64,000 bases of DNA from Cupriavidus taiwanensis (GTDB lineage Bacteria; Pseudomonadota; Gammaproteobacteria; Burkholderiales; Burkholderiaceae): assembly GCF_900249755.1 (NCBI RefSeq), contig NZ_LT976853.1, forward strand, positions 3,368,060 to 3,432,059, read 5' to 3'. Below the pieces are notes generated by a model. It saw only the letters and a program-made list of their open reading frames with translations. It did no database searches and was not told the DNA's origin. Of the stretch, positions 25,076 to 35,662 are shown piece by piece; the stretch's first letter is position 1; each line of letters begins with the position of its first letter. The position numbers and the translations under genes are program-made.

Positions 25076-25743
25076 TTCGGACCTCCTGCCTTGGCGGCTG
25101 CAGCGGCCGCGGCGGCCTTGCGTTGCGCCGCCTGCTCTTCCGGGTCGAGCGCGCGGTAGGCCATCGCCACCGCTTCCATCGACAAACCGCCATCCTTGGT
25201 ATTGGCCAGTTGCAGGTTCTGCATCGACACGATCCGCGACAGCGCCGCGACGTCGGCATTGAACTGTGCCACCTCGTGGTAGCGACCGGTCACGCGCAGG
25301 TTCACCGGGATCTCGGCAAAGTACGGCTTGATCACCGCCGCCTGCGGCTTGAACAGCTCGAACTGCAGCCCGCGCGCCACGCCGGCATGGTTGACGTCGG
25401 CCAGCAGCGCGTCCATTTCCGTCTTGTTGGGCAGTTGCCGCTCCAGCAGCGCCACGCGTTGCTCGACCTGCTTCTTCTGCTCGCGCAGCGCGTCGAGGTT
25501 GGCCACCTGCGCCACCTTGGACTGGTACGCCTGCTTCAGGCTTTCCTGCTCCTGGCGCTGGCGCTCGAGCTCATCGAACTTTCCGCTCCAGTAGAACTGC
25601 CAGCCCAGCAGCAGCACCACCGCCGCGGCCAGGATCGCGAACAGCACGCGCGGCGCGGCCGGCCAGGTCTCCGGCTCGTTCAGGTTGAGCCCGCGGAACT
25701 GGCTGGTCAGGTCAGCCAGGTTGATTTCGGTATTGAGCGCCAT
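25072..25743 (-). CDS. pilO: Type IV pilus inner-membrane alignment protein PilO
   Basis: A 223-aa protein with one membrane helix (~residues 28–48), then a coiled coil (~50–100, rich in Gln/Glu/Leu) and a ferredoxin-like C-terminal domain with INLRVTGRYHEVAQFNADVAALSRIVSM. It forms heterodimers with PilN in the alignment subcomplex. An Ala-rich tail closes the protein. It overlaps pilP by 4 bp and begins 2 bp after pilN. Confidence 0.93.
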   Translation of the reverse strand: MALNTEINLADLTSQFRGLNLNEPETWPAAPRVLFAILAAAVVLLLGWQFYWSGKFDELERQRQEQESLKQAYQSKVAQVANLDALREQKKQVEQRVALLERQLPNKTEMDALLADVNHAGVARGLQFELFKPQAAVIKPYFAEIPVNLRVTGRYHEVAQFNADVAALSRIVSMQNLQLANTKDGGLSMEAVAMAYRALDPEEQAAQRKAAAAAAAAKAGGPK

Positions 25744-25745
25744 GG

Positions 25746-26411
25746 TCAGGCCTTTCCGGCCGCGGGGGCGGGTGCAGGTGCAGGTGCGGCGGATGGGGCC
25801 GAAGCGCCCGGCGCAGCCTTCTTGCCGTCGGCCGGCGCCTCCGGCGCGCGGTACGCGAAGCGCATCGAGAAATCGAACAGCCGGCGCTGCTCGCGCAGGT
25901 TGTTGGTCATGGTGACCGCCTTGGACTCGACCAGTTCGGCCTTGTCGAGCCAGTCGACCCCGCCCAGGTTGCGCAGCAGTTCGGAAATGCGCTCGTTGGA
26001 CTGCGCCACGCCGGCGATGGTGAAGGCCTCGCCGGCCTGCTTCAGGCTGGTCAGGTAGACGCCCTCGGGCACCTGCCGCACCAGTTCCTCGAGCAGCTGC
26101 ACCGGGCGGTTGCGCTCGGTCTGCAGGCTTTCGACGGCCTTCTGCCGCTGCAGCAGCGCGTCGATGTCTTTCTTCAGGCTGTTGACTTCCCGGATCTGTC
26201 CGTCGAGCCTGGCGTTTTCCGCGCTCAGCACCTGGTTGAGCGCCACCACCGAATCAATGCGCCCGTCGATATAGACGCCGCCCAGCAGCACCACGGCCGC
26301 GCCGGCAGCCGCCGCTGCGCCGAGCATCGTGTAGACCTTCTTGCGCCGCGCCGCCTTGCGGGCTTCGTGGTAAGGCAGCAGGTTGACCGAAGGCAGTGTG
26401 TTCGTTGACAT
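25746..26411 (-). CDS. pilN: Type IV pilus inner-membrane protein PilN
   Basis: A 221-aa bitopic protein. The short cytoplasmic N-terminus contains the conserved PilM-binding INLLPY-type motif (here VNLLPYHEARKAARRKK), then one membrane helix (~29–46), a coiled coil (~55–100) and a periplasmic domain. The C-terminal ~35 residues are Ala/Pro-rich. It pairs with PilO and is positioned as usual between pilM and pilO. Confidence 0.93.
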   Translation of the reverse strand: MSTNTLPSVNLLPYHEARKAARRKKVYTMLGAAAAAGAAVVLLGGVYIDGRIDSVVALNQVLSAENARLDGQIREVNSLKKDIDALLQRQKAVESLQTERNRPVQLLEELVRQVPEGVYLTSLKQAGEAFTIAGVAQSNERISELLRNLGGVDWLDKAELVESKAVTMTNNLREQRRLFDFSMRFAYRAPEAPADGKKAAPGASAPSAAPAPAPAPAAGKA

Positions 26412-26428
26412 CTGTTGCCTCCGGTGCG

Positions 26429-27514
26429 TTATTGCAGGCCGCGCAGGGCCAGGCCGGCACTGACGATATACGCCGGCAGGTCGCGCTGCAGGTAGCGCTC
26501 GTTGACCTTGGCGTTGGTCGCCATGTTGGCGAACGGGTTCGCCAGCGTGGTGGTGATCTTGGTCTGGTGCTGGATCGCCGCCTGCACGCCGAACAGCGAT
26601 GCATGCCCGCCGGACAGCAGGATCTCGTCGACGCGGCCCAGGCTGGAGCTGGCGATGAAGTTGCCGATCGCCGACTGCACTTCCATGGCGAGGGCATCGA
26701 GCGACGGCTTGAGCAACTGCGCGCGCCAGGCCTCGGGCAGCGTGTTCTTGCGCTTCTTGATCTCGGCCTTGAGCGCGTCGAGCGTGAACATGCGCGCCGC
26801 GCTTTGCGTGAGCTGGTCGCCGTAGCTGTTCAGCGGCTGCTCATAGAGTTCTTTCCAGCCCTGGTAGAAGATGGCCTTGGAACGGCTGCCGCCCAAATGA
26901 ACGACGGCCACCACCGGCAGCGCGCGCGCGTCGGCCTCGGACATTTCGTGCGGGACGCCCAGCATCTGCACGATCGAGCGCTGCACCGCGTATTCCTCGA
27001 CATCCATCACCTGCGGCTTGAGGCCGGCCATTTCGGCCGCGGTCACGCGTTCCTGCACGCGGTCGCTGTTGGCCGCAGTCACGCGCACGCCGATGCCGCC
27101 CTCGGTCTCGCTGGGGCCGATCACGGCGAAGTCGAAGTTGACCGCCTGCGAAGGAGGATAAAGCCGGTGCGCTTCGGATTCGACCTGGGAATAGAGTTCG
27201 TCTTCGGACAGGTTGTCCGGCAGGCTGACCGTCTGCGATTCAGTCAGCATGGAGGGCACGCCCAGCACCACGTCCTTCGAGCGGATGCCGGCCTTGCCGA
27301 GCGCACGCCTGAGCGCGATCCCGACGGCCTCGATGTTGATGACGTTGCCATCGGCAACGGCGTTGCGGTCCAGCAGTTCGCTGGCGCATTTTTCCAGCCG
27401 GTAGTCTTGCCGGCTGCCCCCCACGGACAGCTCGACTACCTTGATGCTGGACGACCCGATATCCACGCCGACCGTAGTCCGGCGCAGAAGCCCCGACAAA
27501 ATGCCCCGACGCAA
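26429..27514 (-). CDS. pilM: Type IV pilus actin-like ATPase PilM
   Basis: A 361-aa cytoplasmic actin-like protein that binds the N-terminal tail of PilN. The phosphate-1 motif VGVDIGSSSIKVVEL lies near the N-terminus, and ILLSGGHASLFGVQAAIQ gives the adenosine motif. The predicted start at 27514 is a TTG preceded by AGGGGGT at suitable spacing, an unusual initiation codon in this window; a further TTG five codons in is possible. It is the first gene of pilMNOPQ and diverges from the PBP1A gene. Confidence 0.93.
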   Translation of the reverse strand: MRRGILSGLLRRTTVGVDIGSSSIKVVELSVGGSRQDYRLEKCASELLDRNAVADGNVINIEAVGIALRRALGKAGIRSKDVVLGVPSMLTESQTVSLPDNLSEDELYSQVESEAHRLYPPSQAVNFDFAVIGPSETEGGIGVRVTAANSDRVQERVTAAEMAGLKPQVMDVEEYAVQRSIVQMLGVPHEMSEADARALPVVAVVHLGGSRSKAIFYQGWKELYEQPLNSYGDQLTQSAARMFTLDALKAEIKKRKNTLPEAWRAQLLKPSLDALAMEVQSAIGNFIASSSLGRVDEILLSGGHASLFGVQAAIQHQTKITTTLANPFANMATNAKVNERYLQRDLPAYIVSAGLALRGLQ

Positions 27515-27898
27515 GGTGACCCCCTGACTTTTGAACTCGCCCCTGGCTTGAACGCTCTAATCGGGCGAGCCTAGTTTCTTGAATGAAACGTCTGCTTTTT
27601 ATGTTGGGCGATTCTCACAAAATCCAGCATCGGTGGCAACGTGCCGAACTGGGCCGCACTTGTTTTTGAGAAGGCCCTCATCAATCCGTTGCCAAAACCC
27701 CACGGTCGTCGGGTTCCCTTCCATGCCTGCCTGTGCCGCGCGCTTCCCCCATGGCCCCCGCCAACGTCGCCCTGCACGCCGGCATCCGCGGCCTTACATC
27801 TTGTAACAGCGCGATAGCGGCGCCCCCGCCACTGTGCGCCCGGGCGGGCGGATGCCGGAAGATATAATCGCGGGCACCCCTGACTAGGTATTTCCCTT
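27515..27898. other. pilM–ponA divergent intergenic region (384 bp)
   Basis: No gene is supported here. It holds the candidate pilM promoter on the minus strand and, on the plus strand, a TATAAT at 27863–27868, 30 bp before the PBP1A start, with no clear -35. The remainder is GC-rich sequence without strong hairpins. pilM diverging from the PBP1A gene (mrcA/ponA) is a common Gram-negative arrangement. Confidence 0.6.
27611..27639 (-). promoter_or_regulatory. Candidate sigma70 promoter for pilMNOPQ
   Basis: On the minus strand TTGCCA, a 17-bp spacer and GAGAAT lie about 100 bp upstream of pilM. The -35 matches at four positions and the -10 at four. It is the best candidate in the divergent region. 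Confidence 0.45.
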
Positions 27899-30274
27899 AT
27901 GGCCACAGCACAACAGAAGCCGTCCCACCCTGCCCGCCGTTCGATCTGGACGCGGCTCATGTTCTGGGCGGTCGGACTGGTTGTCGCCGGTGCCGTCGTG
28001 ATTGCGCTGCTGCTTGGCTACGCACTGCTGGTGGCCGCGCCCAACCTGCCGTCGCTGGACACCATCACCGACTACCGGCCCAAGATTCCGCTGCGGATCT
28101 ACACCGCGGACAATGTGCTGATCGGCGAATTCGGCGAGGAGCGGCGCAACTTCGTGCCCATCGCCGAAATTCCGGACGTGATGAAAAAGGCGGTGCTGGC
28201 GATCGAGGACGACCGCTTCTACGAGCACGGCGGCGTCGACTTCGTCGGCGTGATGCGCGCCGGCCTGGCCAACCTGCGCGGCGGGCTGTCGCAGGGCGCC
28301 TCCACCATCACCATGCAGGTGGCGCGCAATTTCTTCCTGTCCAGCGAGAAAACCTACACCCGCAAGATCTACGAGATGCTGCTGGCGTACAAGATCGAGG
28401 CCAACCTGAGCAAGGACCAGATCCTCGAGCTGTACATGAACCAGATCTACCTGGGCCAGCGCGCCTACGGCTTCGACAGCGCCGCGCGCGTGTACTTCGG
28501 CAAGTCGGTGCGCGACGTGACGCCGGCCGAGGCCGCCATGCTGGCCGGCCTGCCGAAGGCGCCGTCGGCGTACAACCCGGTGGTCAACCCGCGCCGCGCC
28601 AAGGTGCGCCAGGAGTACATCCTGCAGCGCATGCGCGATCTGCGCTACATCACGCCCGAGCAGTACGACCAGGCCGTGCAGGCCGAGCTGAAGGTGCGCA
28701 CCGAGGGCAACGAGTTCTCCACCCACGCCGAGTACGTCGCCGAGATCGTGCGCCAGCTGATGTACGCGCAGTATCGCGAGGAAACCTACACGCGCGGCCT
28801 GACGGTCTACACCACGCTGACCAAGACCGACCAGGACGCCGCCTATGAAGCCGTGCGCACCGGCATCATGAACTACGAGCGCAAGCACGGCTACCGCGGC
28901 CCCGAGGCCTTTATCGACCTGCCGTCGGATCCGGCCGAGCGCGAGCAGGCCATCGACGATGCACTGGTCGAGCACCCGGGCAGCGGCGACCTGCGTTCGG
29001 CGGTGGTCACCAGCGTGGCGTCCAAGCAGGTCAAGGCGACGCTGCTGTCCGGCGAGGTGGCGACCATCGAGGGCCCGGCGCTGCGCTTTATCGCGCCGTC
29101 GCTGTCGGCCAACGCGCAGCCCAAGATGAAGATGCGTCCCGGCGCGGTAATCCGCGTGACGCAGGACGCCAAGGGCAACTGGTCGGTAACGCAGCTGCCG
29201 GAAGTGGCCGCGGCGTTCGTGTCGATCAACCCGCAGGACGGCGAGATCCGCTCGATGGTGGGCGGCTTCGACTTCAACCGCAACAAGTTCAACCACGTGA
29301 CCCAGGCCTGGCGCCAGCCCGGTTCCAGCTTCAAGCCGTTCATCTACTCGGCGGCGCTGGAAAAGGGCTTCTCGCCGGCCACCGTGATCAACGACGCGCC
29401 GCTGACGATCGGCCCCGACACCGGCGGCCAGGTGTGGGAACCGAAGAACTACGACGGCCGCTTCGAGGGCCCGATGACCATGCGCCGCGCGCTGGCCAAG
29501 TCGAAGAACCTGGTCTCGGTGCGGATCCTGCGCGCGATCGGCACGCAGTACGCGCAGGACTACATCACCCGCTTCGGCTTCGAGGCCGACAAGCACCCCG
29601 CCTACCTGCCGATGGCGCTGGGCTCGGGCGCGGTGACGCCGCTGCAGATGGCCGGCGCCTACTCGGTGTTCGCCAACGGCGGCTACCGCATCAATCCGTA
29701 CCTGATCCAGAAGGTGGTCGATGCGCGCGGCAACGTGATCTCTGAAACCCATCCGCAGCGCGCCGGCACCGACGCGGTGCGCGTGCTCGACGCGCGCACC
29801 GCCTTTATCGCCGACACCATGCTGCGCGATGTGGTGCGCTACGGCACGGCCAACAGCGCCAAGCAGCGCCTGGGCCGCAACGACCTGGCCGGCAAGACCG
29901 GCACCACCAACGACGCGGTCGATGCCTGGTTCGCCGGCTACACCCCCAACCTGGTGGCGATCGCCTGGATGGGCTACGACCAGCCCAAGAGCCTGGGCGT
30001 GCGCGAAACCGGCGGCGGCCTGGCGCTGCCGATCTGGGTCGGCTACATGAGCAAGGCGCTCAAGGGCGTGCCCGAGTCTCCGGAGCGCCCCGCCCCCGAA
30101 GGCGTGCTGATGGTGGGCGGCGACTGGACCTTCGAAGAAAACGCCGGCGGCGCCGGCGTGGCGTCGGTGGGCCTGGGCGATCCGTGGCCGGGCAAGCCGG
30201 AGGAATCGACGACCCCGCCGGTCGATACCGAGCAGGAGAAGAAGAAGATCCTGGAGATGTTCGGCGGCGCCTGA
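27899..30274 (+). CDS. mrcA: Penicillin-binding protein 1A (bifunctional transglycosylase/transpeptidase)
   Basis: A 791-aa class A PBP that polymerises and crosslinks peptidoglycan in the periplasm. A cytoplasmic tail and one membrane helix (~20–45) anchor it. The glycosyltransferase domain shows EDDRFYEHGGVD with the catalytic Glu, QGASTITMQVARN and RKIYEMLLAYKIE. An OB-like insertion follows (~330–410). The transpeptidase domain has the SxxK motif in PGSSFKPFIYSAALEKG, SKN in AKSKNLVSVRI, and KTGTT in LAGKTGTTNDAVDAWF. The start is the ATG at 27899. A strong terminator follows at 30295. Confidence 0.97.
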   Translation: MATAQQKPSHPARRSIWTRLMFWAVGLVVAGAVVIALLLGYALLVAAPNLPSLDTITDYRPKIPLRIYTADNVLIGEFGEERRNFVPIAEIPDVMKKAVLAIEDDRFYEHGGVDFVGVMRAGLANLRGGLSQGASTITMQVARNFFLSSEKTYTRKIYEMLLAYKIEANLSKDQILELYMNQIYLGQRAYGFDSAARVYFGKSVRDVTPAEAAMLAGLPKAPSAYNPVVNPRRAKVRQEYILQRMRDLRYITPEQYDQAVQAELKVRTEGNEFSTHAEYVAEIVRQLMYAQYREETYTRGLTVYTTLTKTDQDAAYEAVRTGIMNYERKHGYRGPEAFIDLPSDPAEREQAIDDALVEHPGSGDLRSAVVTSVASKQVKATLLSGEVATIEGPALRFIAPSLSANAQPKMKMRPGAVIRVTQDAKGNWSVTQLPEVAAAFVSINPQDGEIRSMVGGFDFNRNKFNHVTQAWRQPGSSFKPFIYSAALEKGFSPATVINDAPLTIGPDTGGQVWEPKNYDGRFEGPMTMRRALAKSKNLVSVRILRAIGTQYAQDYITRFGFEADKHPAYLPMALGSGAVTPLQMAGAYSVFANGGYRINPYLIQKVVDARGNVISETHPQRAGTDAVRVLDARTAFIADTMLRDVVRYGTANSAKQRLGRNDLAGKTGTTNDAVDAWFAGYTPNLVAIAWMGYDQPKSLGVRETGGGLALPIWVGYMSKALKGVPESPERPAPEGVLMVGGDWTFEENAGGAGVASVGLGDPWPGKPEESTTPPVDTEQEKKKILEMFGGA

Positions 30275-30294
30275 GCGCGGTCGCCAGACAGCAG

Positions 30295-30323
30295 AAAGCC
30301 GGCCGCAAGGCCGGCTTTCTTTT
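30295..30323 (+). terminator. Intrinsic terminator after PBP1A gene
   Basis: A perfect 10-bp stem AAAGCCGGCC/GGCCGGCTTT with a GCAA loop is followed by CTTTTT on the plus strand, 20 bp after the PBP1A stop codon and before the convergent cyaY. Confidence 0.92.
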
Positions 30324-30356
30324 TGCGCTTCGGGTTACGCCCCGGGGAAGCTCGTG

Positions 30357-30692
30357 TCAGTGCAGCTTCACGCTTGCGCCGGCCTGTTCGCTGACATAGC
30401 CCGACAGCGCCGCGTACAGTTCGCCGCCGTTGCGCGTATCGATCCAGCGCTCGCCGTCGCGGCGGAAGTGGAAGCCGCCCGCGCGCGCGGCCACCCACAG
30501 TTCCTGCATCGGCGCCTGGCTGTTGATGATGATCTTGGAGCCGTTCTCGAATTCCAGCTCCATCACGTTGCCGGTGCGGCTGATTTCAATGTCGGCGTCG
30601 GCCGCGTCGGCGGCGGCCTCGACCGCGGCTTCGATGCGGTCCAGCTCCCGCGTGGCCAGGGCCAGGAACTCGCTTTCGCTCAAGGGGGGCAT
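30357..30692 (-). CDS. cyaY: Bacterial frataxin CyaY
   Basis: A 111-aa CyaY, an iron-binding regulator of iron–sulfur cluster assembly on IscS. The acidic first helix (LSESEFLALATRELDRIEAAVE and further Asp/Glu) and the β-sheet segments VMELEFENGSKIIIN, QELWVAARAGGFHF and GERWIDTRNGGELYAALS match the family. The start MPPLSESEF at 30692 is preceded by a short GC spacer; the frame is open far upstream but not family-like. It is divergent from lptM and convergent with the PBP1A gene. Confidence 0.93.
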   Translation of the reverse strand: MPPLSESEFLALATRELDRIEAAVEAAADAADADIEISRTGNVMELEFENGSKIIINSQAPMQELWVAARAGGFHFRRDGERWIDTRNGGELYAALSGYVSEQAGASVKLH

Positions 30693-30836
30693 GCTAAACT
30701 CCGAGACCGCCGTTGCCGCCGCTGCCCGGACCGGGCGTACGTGGCGCGAACGGCTTTTTTTGTTAAGAATCCTTCGGATGCCAGGCGGTCGCGCCGGGCC
30801 ATCCAACGCCTTGCCAACAGCCAAAAGGACGACCCG

Positions 30837-31064
30837 ATGCTGCGTCGTGTTGCGATTGTATCGGCGTTTGCCGCCGCCCTTGCGATGCCCCTGCTGGGCG
30901 GATGCGGTATCCGCGGGCCGCTGACCCTGCCCAGGGTCCCGGCCGAGCCGACCCCGCCGACCGTGCCGGATCCGGGCCTGGGCCGGGCCGATGCGATGCC
31001 GGCCGCCCCCGCTGCGCCGGCGACGGCACCGGCATCGTCCCCCGCCGCCCCCACCCCCCGATAA
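30837..31064 (+). CDS. lptM: Small lipoprotein, LptM (YifL) family
   Basis: A 75-aa lipoprotein with signal MLRRVAIVSAFAAALAMPLL, lipobox LLGGC and Cys23, followed by the family sequence GIRGPLTLP and a Pro/Ala-rich tail. LptM in E. coli helps oxidative maturation of the LptDE lipopolysaccharide translocon. The position immediately before lysA, with only 2 bp between them, and opposite cyaY is typical of this family in betaproteobacteria. Identification rests on the CGxxGPL motif and synteny. Confidence 0.85.
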   Translation: MLRRVAIVSAFAAALAMPLLGGCGIRGPLTLPRVPAEPTPPTVPDPGLGRADAMPAAPAAPATAPASSPAAPTPR

Positions 31065-31066
31065 CC

Positions 31067-32326
31067 ATGACCGCATTCTTCCACCGCCAGGACGGCGCGC
31101 TTGCCGTCGAGCAAGTGCCGCTGGCGCGCATCGCCGCCGAGTTCGGCACGCCCACCTATGTCTATTCGCGCGCAGCGCTGAGCGCCGCGTACCAGGCCTA
31201 CGCCGCCGCCTGCAAGGGCCGCAAGGCGCAGGTCCAGTACGCGATGAAGGCGAATTCCAACCTCGCGGTGCTGCAGGTGTTCGCGCGGCTGGGCGCGGGT
31301 TTCGACATCGTCTCCGGCGGCGAGCTCAAGCGCGTGCTGGCCGCGGGCGGCGATCCGCGCAAGGTGGTGTTCTCGGGCGTGGGCAAGAGCGCGGCCGAAA
31401 TGGAACTGGCGCTGGCGCAGGACGTGCGCTGCTTCAACGTCGAGTCGATTCCCGAACTCGACCGCCTGAACGAAGTGGCCGGCCGCGTCGGCAAGCGTGC
31501 GCGCGTGTCGCTGCGCATCAACCCCGATGTCGACGCGAAGACCCATCCGTATATCTCCACCGGCCTGAAGGGCAACAAGTTCGGCATCGCCTTCGAAGAC
31601 GTGCTGCCGACCTACCGCGCCGCCGCCGCGCTGCCGCACCTGGCCGTGACGGGCATCGATTGCCATATCGGTTCGCAGATCACCGAGGTCGAGCCCTACC
31701 TGGAAGCGCTGGACAAGGTGCTGGACGTGGTCGAGGCGCTCGAGCGCGAAGGCATCAGCCTGGAACACATCGACGTGGGCGGCGGCCTGGGCATCACCTA
31801 CACCGACGAGACCCCGCCGGACATCACCGGCTTCGCCACCACGCTGCTGGAGCGCGTTGCCGCGCGCGGCCATGGCCACCGCGAGGTGCTGTTCGAGCCG
31901 GGCCGCTCGCTGGTGGGCAACGCCGGCGTGCTGCTGACGCAGGTGGAGTTCCTCAAGCCGGGCGCGGCCAGGAACTTCTGCATCGTCGACGCCGCCATGA
32001 ACGACCTGGCACGCCCGGCCATGTACGAGGCCTACCACCGCATCGAGCCGGTGGCGCTGCGCGACGCGCCGGCCGTGACCTACGACATCGTCGGCCCGGT
32101 CTGCGAATCGGGTGACTGGCTCGGCCGCGACCGCGCGCTGGCGGTGCAGCCCGGCGACCTGCTGGCGGTGATGTCGGCGGGCGCCTACGGCTTCACCATG
32201 AGCTCCAACTACAACACCCGCCCGCGCGCCGCCGAAGTCATGGTCGATGGCAGCAAGGTCCACCTGGTGCGCGAGCGCGAGCTGGTCGAAGACCTGTTCC
32301 GCGACGAGCGCCTGCTGCAGGACTGA
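31067..32326 (+). CDS. lysA: Diaminopimelate decarboxylase
   Basis: LysA decarboxylates meso-diaminopimelate to L-lysine with PLP. The 419-aa length is normal. The PLP lysine is Lys61 in VQYAMKANSN; HIDVGGGLGITY gives the glycine-rich phosphate loop, EPGRSLVGNAGVL a further PLP contact, and GPVCESGDWLGRDR the active-site cysteine segment. The ATG at 31067 lies 2 bp after the lptM stop, so the two genes are translationally linked. Confidence 0.97.
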   Translation: MTAFFHRQDGALAVEQVPLARIAAEFGTPTYVYSRAALSAAYQAYAAACKGRKAQVQYAMKANSNLAVLQVFARLGAGFDIVSGGELKRVLAAGGDPRKVVFSGVGKSAAEMELALAQDVRCFNVESIPELDRLNEVAGRVGKRARVSLRINPDVDAKTHPYISTGLKGNKFGIAFEDVLPTYRAAAALPHLAVTGIDCHIGSQITEVEPYLEALDKVLDVVEALEREGISLEHIDVGGGLGITYTDETPPDITGFATTLLERVAARGHGHREVLFEPGRSLVGNAGVLLTQVEFLKPGAARNFCIVDAAMNDLARPAMYEAYHRIEPVALRDAPAVTYDIVGPVCESGDWLGRDRALAVQPGDLLAVMSAGAYGFTMSSNYNTRPRAAEVMVDGSKVHLVRERELVEDLFRDERLLQD

Positions 32327-32360
32327 TTCCCGCGGCCCGGCCCGCCCCGGCTTATGCGCC

Positions 32361-33047
32361 TTATGCGGCGGGCTGCCGCGTTCCCGCGGCCGGCTTGCGC
32401 AGCCGCCACCACACCCGCATCCCCAGCAGCACGAACACCACCGCGGCGTAGATCGATACTTCGCCGAAGTCGTTCTTGCCCGCCTTGTGCCACCAGTAGT
32501 GCAGGATGGCGAGCACGGCGATGGCATAGACCAGCCGGTGCAGCGCCTGCCAGCGCTTGCCGCCGAGGCGGCGCACCATGCCGTTGGTCGAGGTCAGCGC
32601 CAGCGGCACCATCAGCATGAAGGCGGTGAAGCCCACCGTGATGAAGGGCCGCTTATACACGTCCTTGATCATGTAGGCGAGGTCGAAGCCGCGGTCCACG
32701 CCGATCCACAGCAGGAAGTGCTGCAAGCCGTAGAAGAACGCGAACAGGCCCAGCATGCGCCGCAGCCGGATCAGCCAGTTCCAGCCGGTCAGGCGGCGCA
32801 GCGGCGTGATGGCCAGCGTCAGGCACAGCATCACCAGCGTCCAGGTGCCGGTCGAGCGCGTGACGAACTCGAGCGGGTTGGCGCCGAACTGTTCCGTGGC
32901 CCCGAGGTATAGCAGCCGTATGAAGGGCAGCAATGCCAGCAGCCAGAGCGCAAGCTTGAGCGCGCGCACGCGCTGCGGCGACAGCGTGGCCAGGCCAGCC
33001 GGCTTGCGCGCCGCCACGGCTGCGGCGCTGGAGGAAGAGGTGACCAT
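32361..33047 (-). CDS. msrQ: Haem-binding membrane subunit MsrQ
   Basis: MsrQ (YedZ) is the inner-membrane b-haem protein that passes electrons to MsrP. This ~228-aa protein has a short Ser/Ala N-terminus and about six hydrophobic segments. Conserved histidines are seen in FFYGLQHFLLW, KRWQALHRLVYAIA and LAILHYWWH. The start MVTSSSS at 33047 has AAGG at suitable spacing; an ATG at 33062 overlapping the msrP stop (TGATG) is an alternative. It converges with lysA. Confidence 0.93.
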   Translation of the reverse strand: MVTSSSSAAAVAARKPAGLATLSPQRVRALKLALWLLALLPFIRLLYLGATEQFGANPLEFVTRSTGTWTLVMLCLTLAITPLRRLTGWNWLIRLRRMLGLFAFFYGLQHFLLWIGVDRGFDLAYMIKDVYKRPFITVGFTAFMLMVPLALTSTNGMVRRLGGKRWQALHRLVYAIAVLAILHYWWHKAGKNDFGEVSIYAAVVFVLLGMRVWWRLRKPAAGTRQPAA

Positions 33048-33061
33048 GCGCTCGCCTTGCA

Positions 33062-34063
<1,002 letters not shown>

Positions 34064-34223
34064 GGTTTTCCTCGATTGCCTGGTCGGGCCGGCGCCGCGG
34101 GCGCCTGCTTGCAGGATTGGACTCCTGGCTTGGTCGTGGAGTGCGGGCCAGTCCTGACAGTTTTTTGTGATGGCATCGCAATGACGCCGCAGGGCGCCGG
34201 GCCGCCGCGTGCCGGGTGCCGTG

Positions 34224-35087
34224 CTATCCGCCCTGGTATTGCTGGTACACCACCTGCGCCAGCGTCAGCAGCCGGGCGCGTTCCAGCGGTCCCGCCAGCG
34301 CAAAGCCCAGGTCGCGGTCGATCCAGTAGAACGCCATCATCGGGTCGCGCCCCGGTGTGCGCCGCCGCGCGCCTTCGCCCGTCATGCGCTCGACGCGGAA
34401 GCCGGTATCGGGCGTGCCCTGCGCCATGCGCCGCAACTGCAGCGACAGGCGCGTGCCGTCGTCGGCTTCATACATCAGGATGGCCGACGGGCCGCCTTCG
34501 GCCACGCCCAGCCGGCCGCCGATCAGGTGGAAGCCTTGCGCGCGCAGGTCGGGCACCTGCAGCGCCGTGCCCAGCCGTTTCGACAGCCAGGCAACCAAAT
34601 GGGCCTCTTCGGTCGCCGCGACTTCCACCGGGTGGCGCATCTCCGGCGCGTAGACCGCGTGCGTGGCAAGGGCCTCGCGCGCAAAGCGCTCGCCGGGGGC
34701 CAGCACCAGCGCGCCGGGGGCGAGGCGCCCGTGCGCCAGCCAGCCCAGCGTACCGCCGACCGCCAGCAGCGCGACCGACGCGCAAGTGGCGGCCAGGGCC
34801 ATGGTCCAGCGCGGCCAGGGACGGGCGCCATCGCGCCGGCCGTTGCGGCCGCGGGAGCGGCGCTGATCGCCGTGCAAACCCGGCGGCAAGGCCGCCAAGG
34901 GCACCGGTTCATTCAGTACGGGGTCGAGCGCACCGTGCAATGCATCGGCCTGCCGGCGCCAGGCGGCCACCTGTGCCGCAGCGTCCGGGTGCTGCGCCAG
35001 GTAGGCCTCGACGGCGGCGCGGCGCGCGCCGGCCAGCTGGCCATCGGCGTAGGCGTGGAGATCGGCTTCGTGGATGCCCGACATCAT
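34224..35087 (-). CDS. Single-pass anti-sigma factor
   Basis: A 287-aa protein with an N-terminal anti-sigma fold ([29 protein letters not shown]), one membrane helix (~residues 100–122, [20 protein letters not shown]) and a periplasmic C-terminal domain. The HxxxCxxC zinc motif of many anti-sigma factors is absent, so it is a zinc-free RsiW-like type. It overlaps the ECF sigma gene by 4 bp (ATGA), the usual stoichiometric arrangement. The periplasmic part probably senses the inducing stress; the signal is unknown. Confidence 0.85.
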   Translation of the reverse strand: MMSGIHEADLHAYADGQLAGARRAAVEAYLAQHPDAAAQVAAWRRQADALHGALDPVLNEPVPLAALPPGLHGDQRRSRGRNGRRDGARPWPRWTMALAATCASVALLAVGGTLGWLAHGRLAPGALVLAPGERFAREALATHAVYAPEMRHPVEVAATEEAHLVAWLSKRLGTALQVPDLRAQGFHLIGGRLGVAEGGPSAILMYEADDGTRLSLQLRRMAQGTPDTGFRVERMTGEGARRRTPGRDPMMAFYWIDRDLGFALAGPLERARLLTLAQVVYQQYQGG

Positions 35088-35623
35088 TTCACCCGTTGCA
35101 GCGGATTGGCGGCCGCGGCGTTCCGGTTCGGCGCCGCGCCGTCAAGCAGCCGGCGCATCTGTTCGCGCGCGCGCGCCAGCCGCGACATCACCGTCCCTTG
35201 CGGGATGTCGAGCACGCGCGCGGCCTCGGCATAGGTCAGTTGTTCCAGGCTGACTAGCAGCAGCACCGCGCGCTGCGGCTCGGGCAGCTGTGCCAGCGCC
35301 TGCGACAGGTCACGGCGCAGGCCGGGGTCGTCCGCGGGGCCGCTGACCTCGGGCAGGGTGTCGGTGGCCACCACCAGGTCCTTCCTGCGCAAGGCATTCA
35401 GGCGCAGGCGGTGCATCAGGGTCAGCAGCCACGGCAGCAGGCCGTCGGCGCCGTCGCCCCACCATGCGCCGGGGCGCAGGCGGAAGCGCCAGCGGTAGCG
35501 CAGCGCGCGCTCGAGCGTGTCCTGCACCAGGTCGTCGGCCAGCGCCGCGTCGCCGGTAAGGCCGCGCGCGTGGCGCCGCAGCCGCGGCGCCAGTGCGACC
35601 AGCTGGCCGTCAAACCCGTCCAT
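35084..35623 (-). CDS. ECF-family RNA polymerase sigma factor
   Basis: A 179-aa sigma-70 family member with only regions 2 and 4. Region 2 includes ALADDLVQDTLERALRYRWRF; region 4 includes LPEPQRAVLLLVSLEQLTYAEAARVL followed by DIPQGTVMSRLARAREQMR, the recognition helix. It is followed by its overlapping anti-sigma gene and preceded by a small lipoprotein gene 39 bp away. Likely targets are this cluster and msrPQ (inference). Confidence 0.93.
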   Translation of the reverse strand: MDGFDGQLVALAPRLRRHARGLTGDAALADDLVQDTLERALRYRWRFRLRPGAWWGDGADGLLPWLLTLMHRLRLNALRRKDLVVATDTLPEVSGPADDPGLRRDLSQALAQLPEPQRAVLLLVSLEQLTYAEAARVLDIPQGTVMSRLARAREQMRRLLDGAAPNRNAAAANPLQRVK

Positions 35624-35662
35624 GCCGTGGCTGTGGTGGTGGCTGCGGGGGTGGCTGCCGCG

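Noticed and set aside
27884..29752. A 622-codon minus-strand open frame opposite the PBP1A gene
   Set aside because: Antisense shadow of a gene whose catalytic motifs are all intact.
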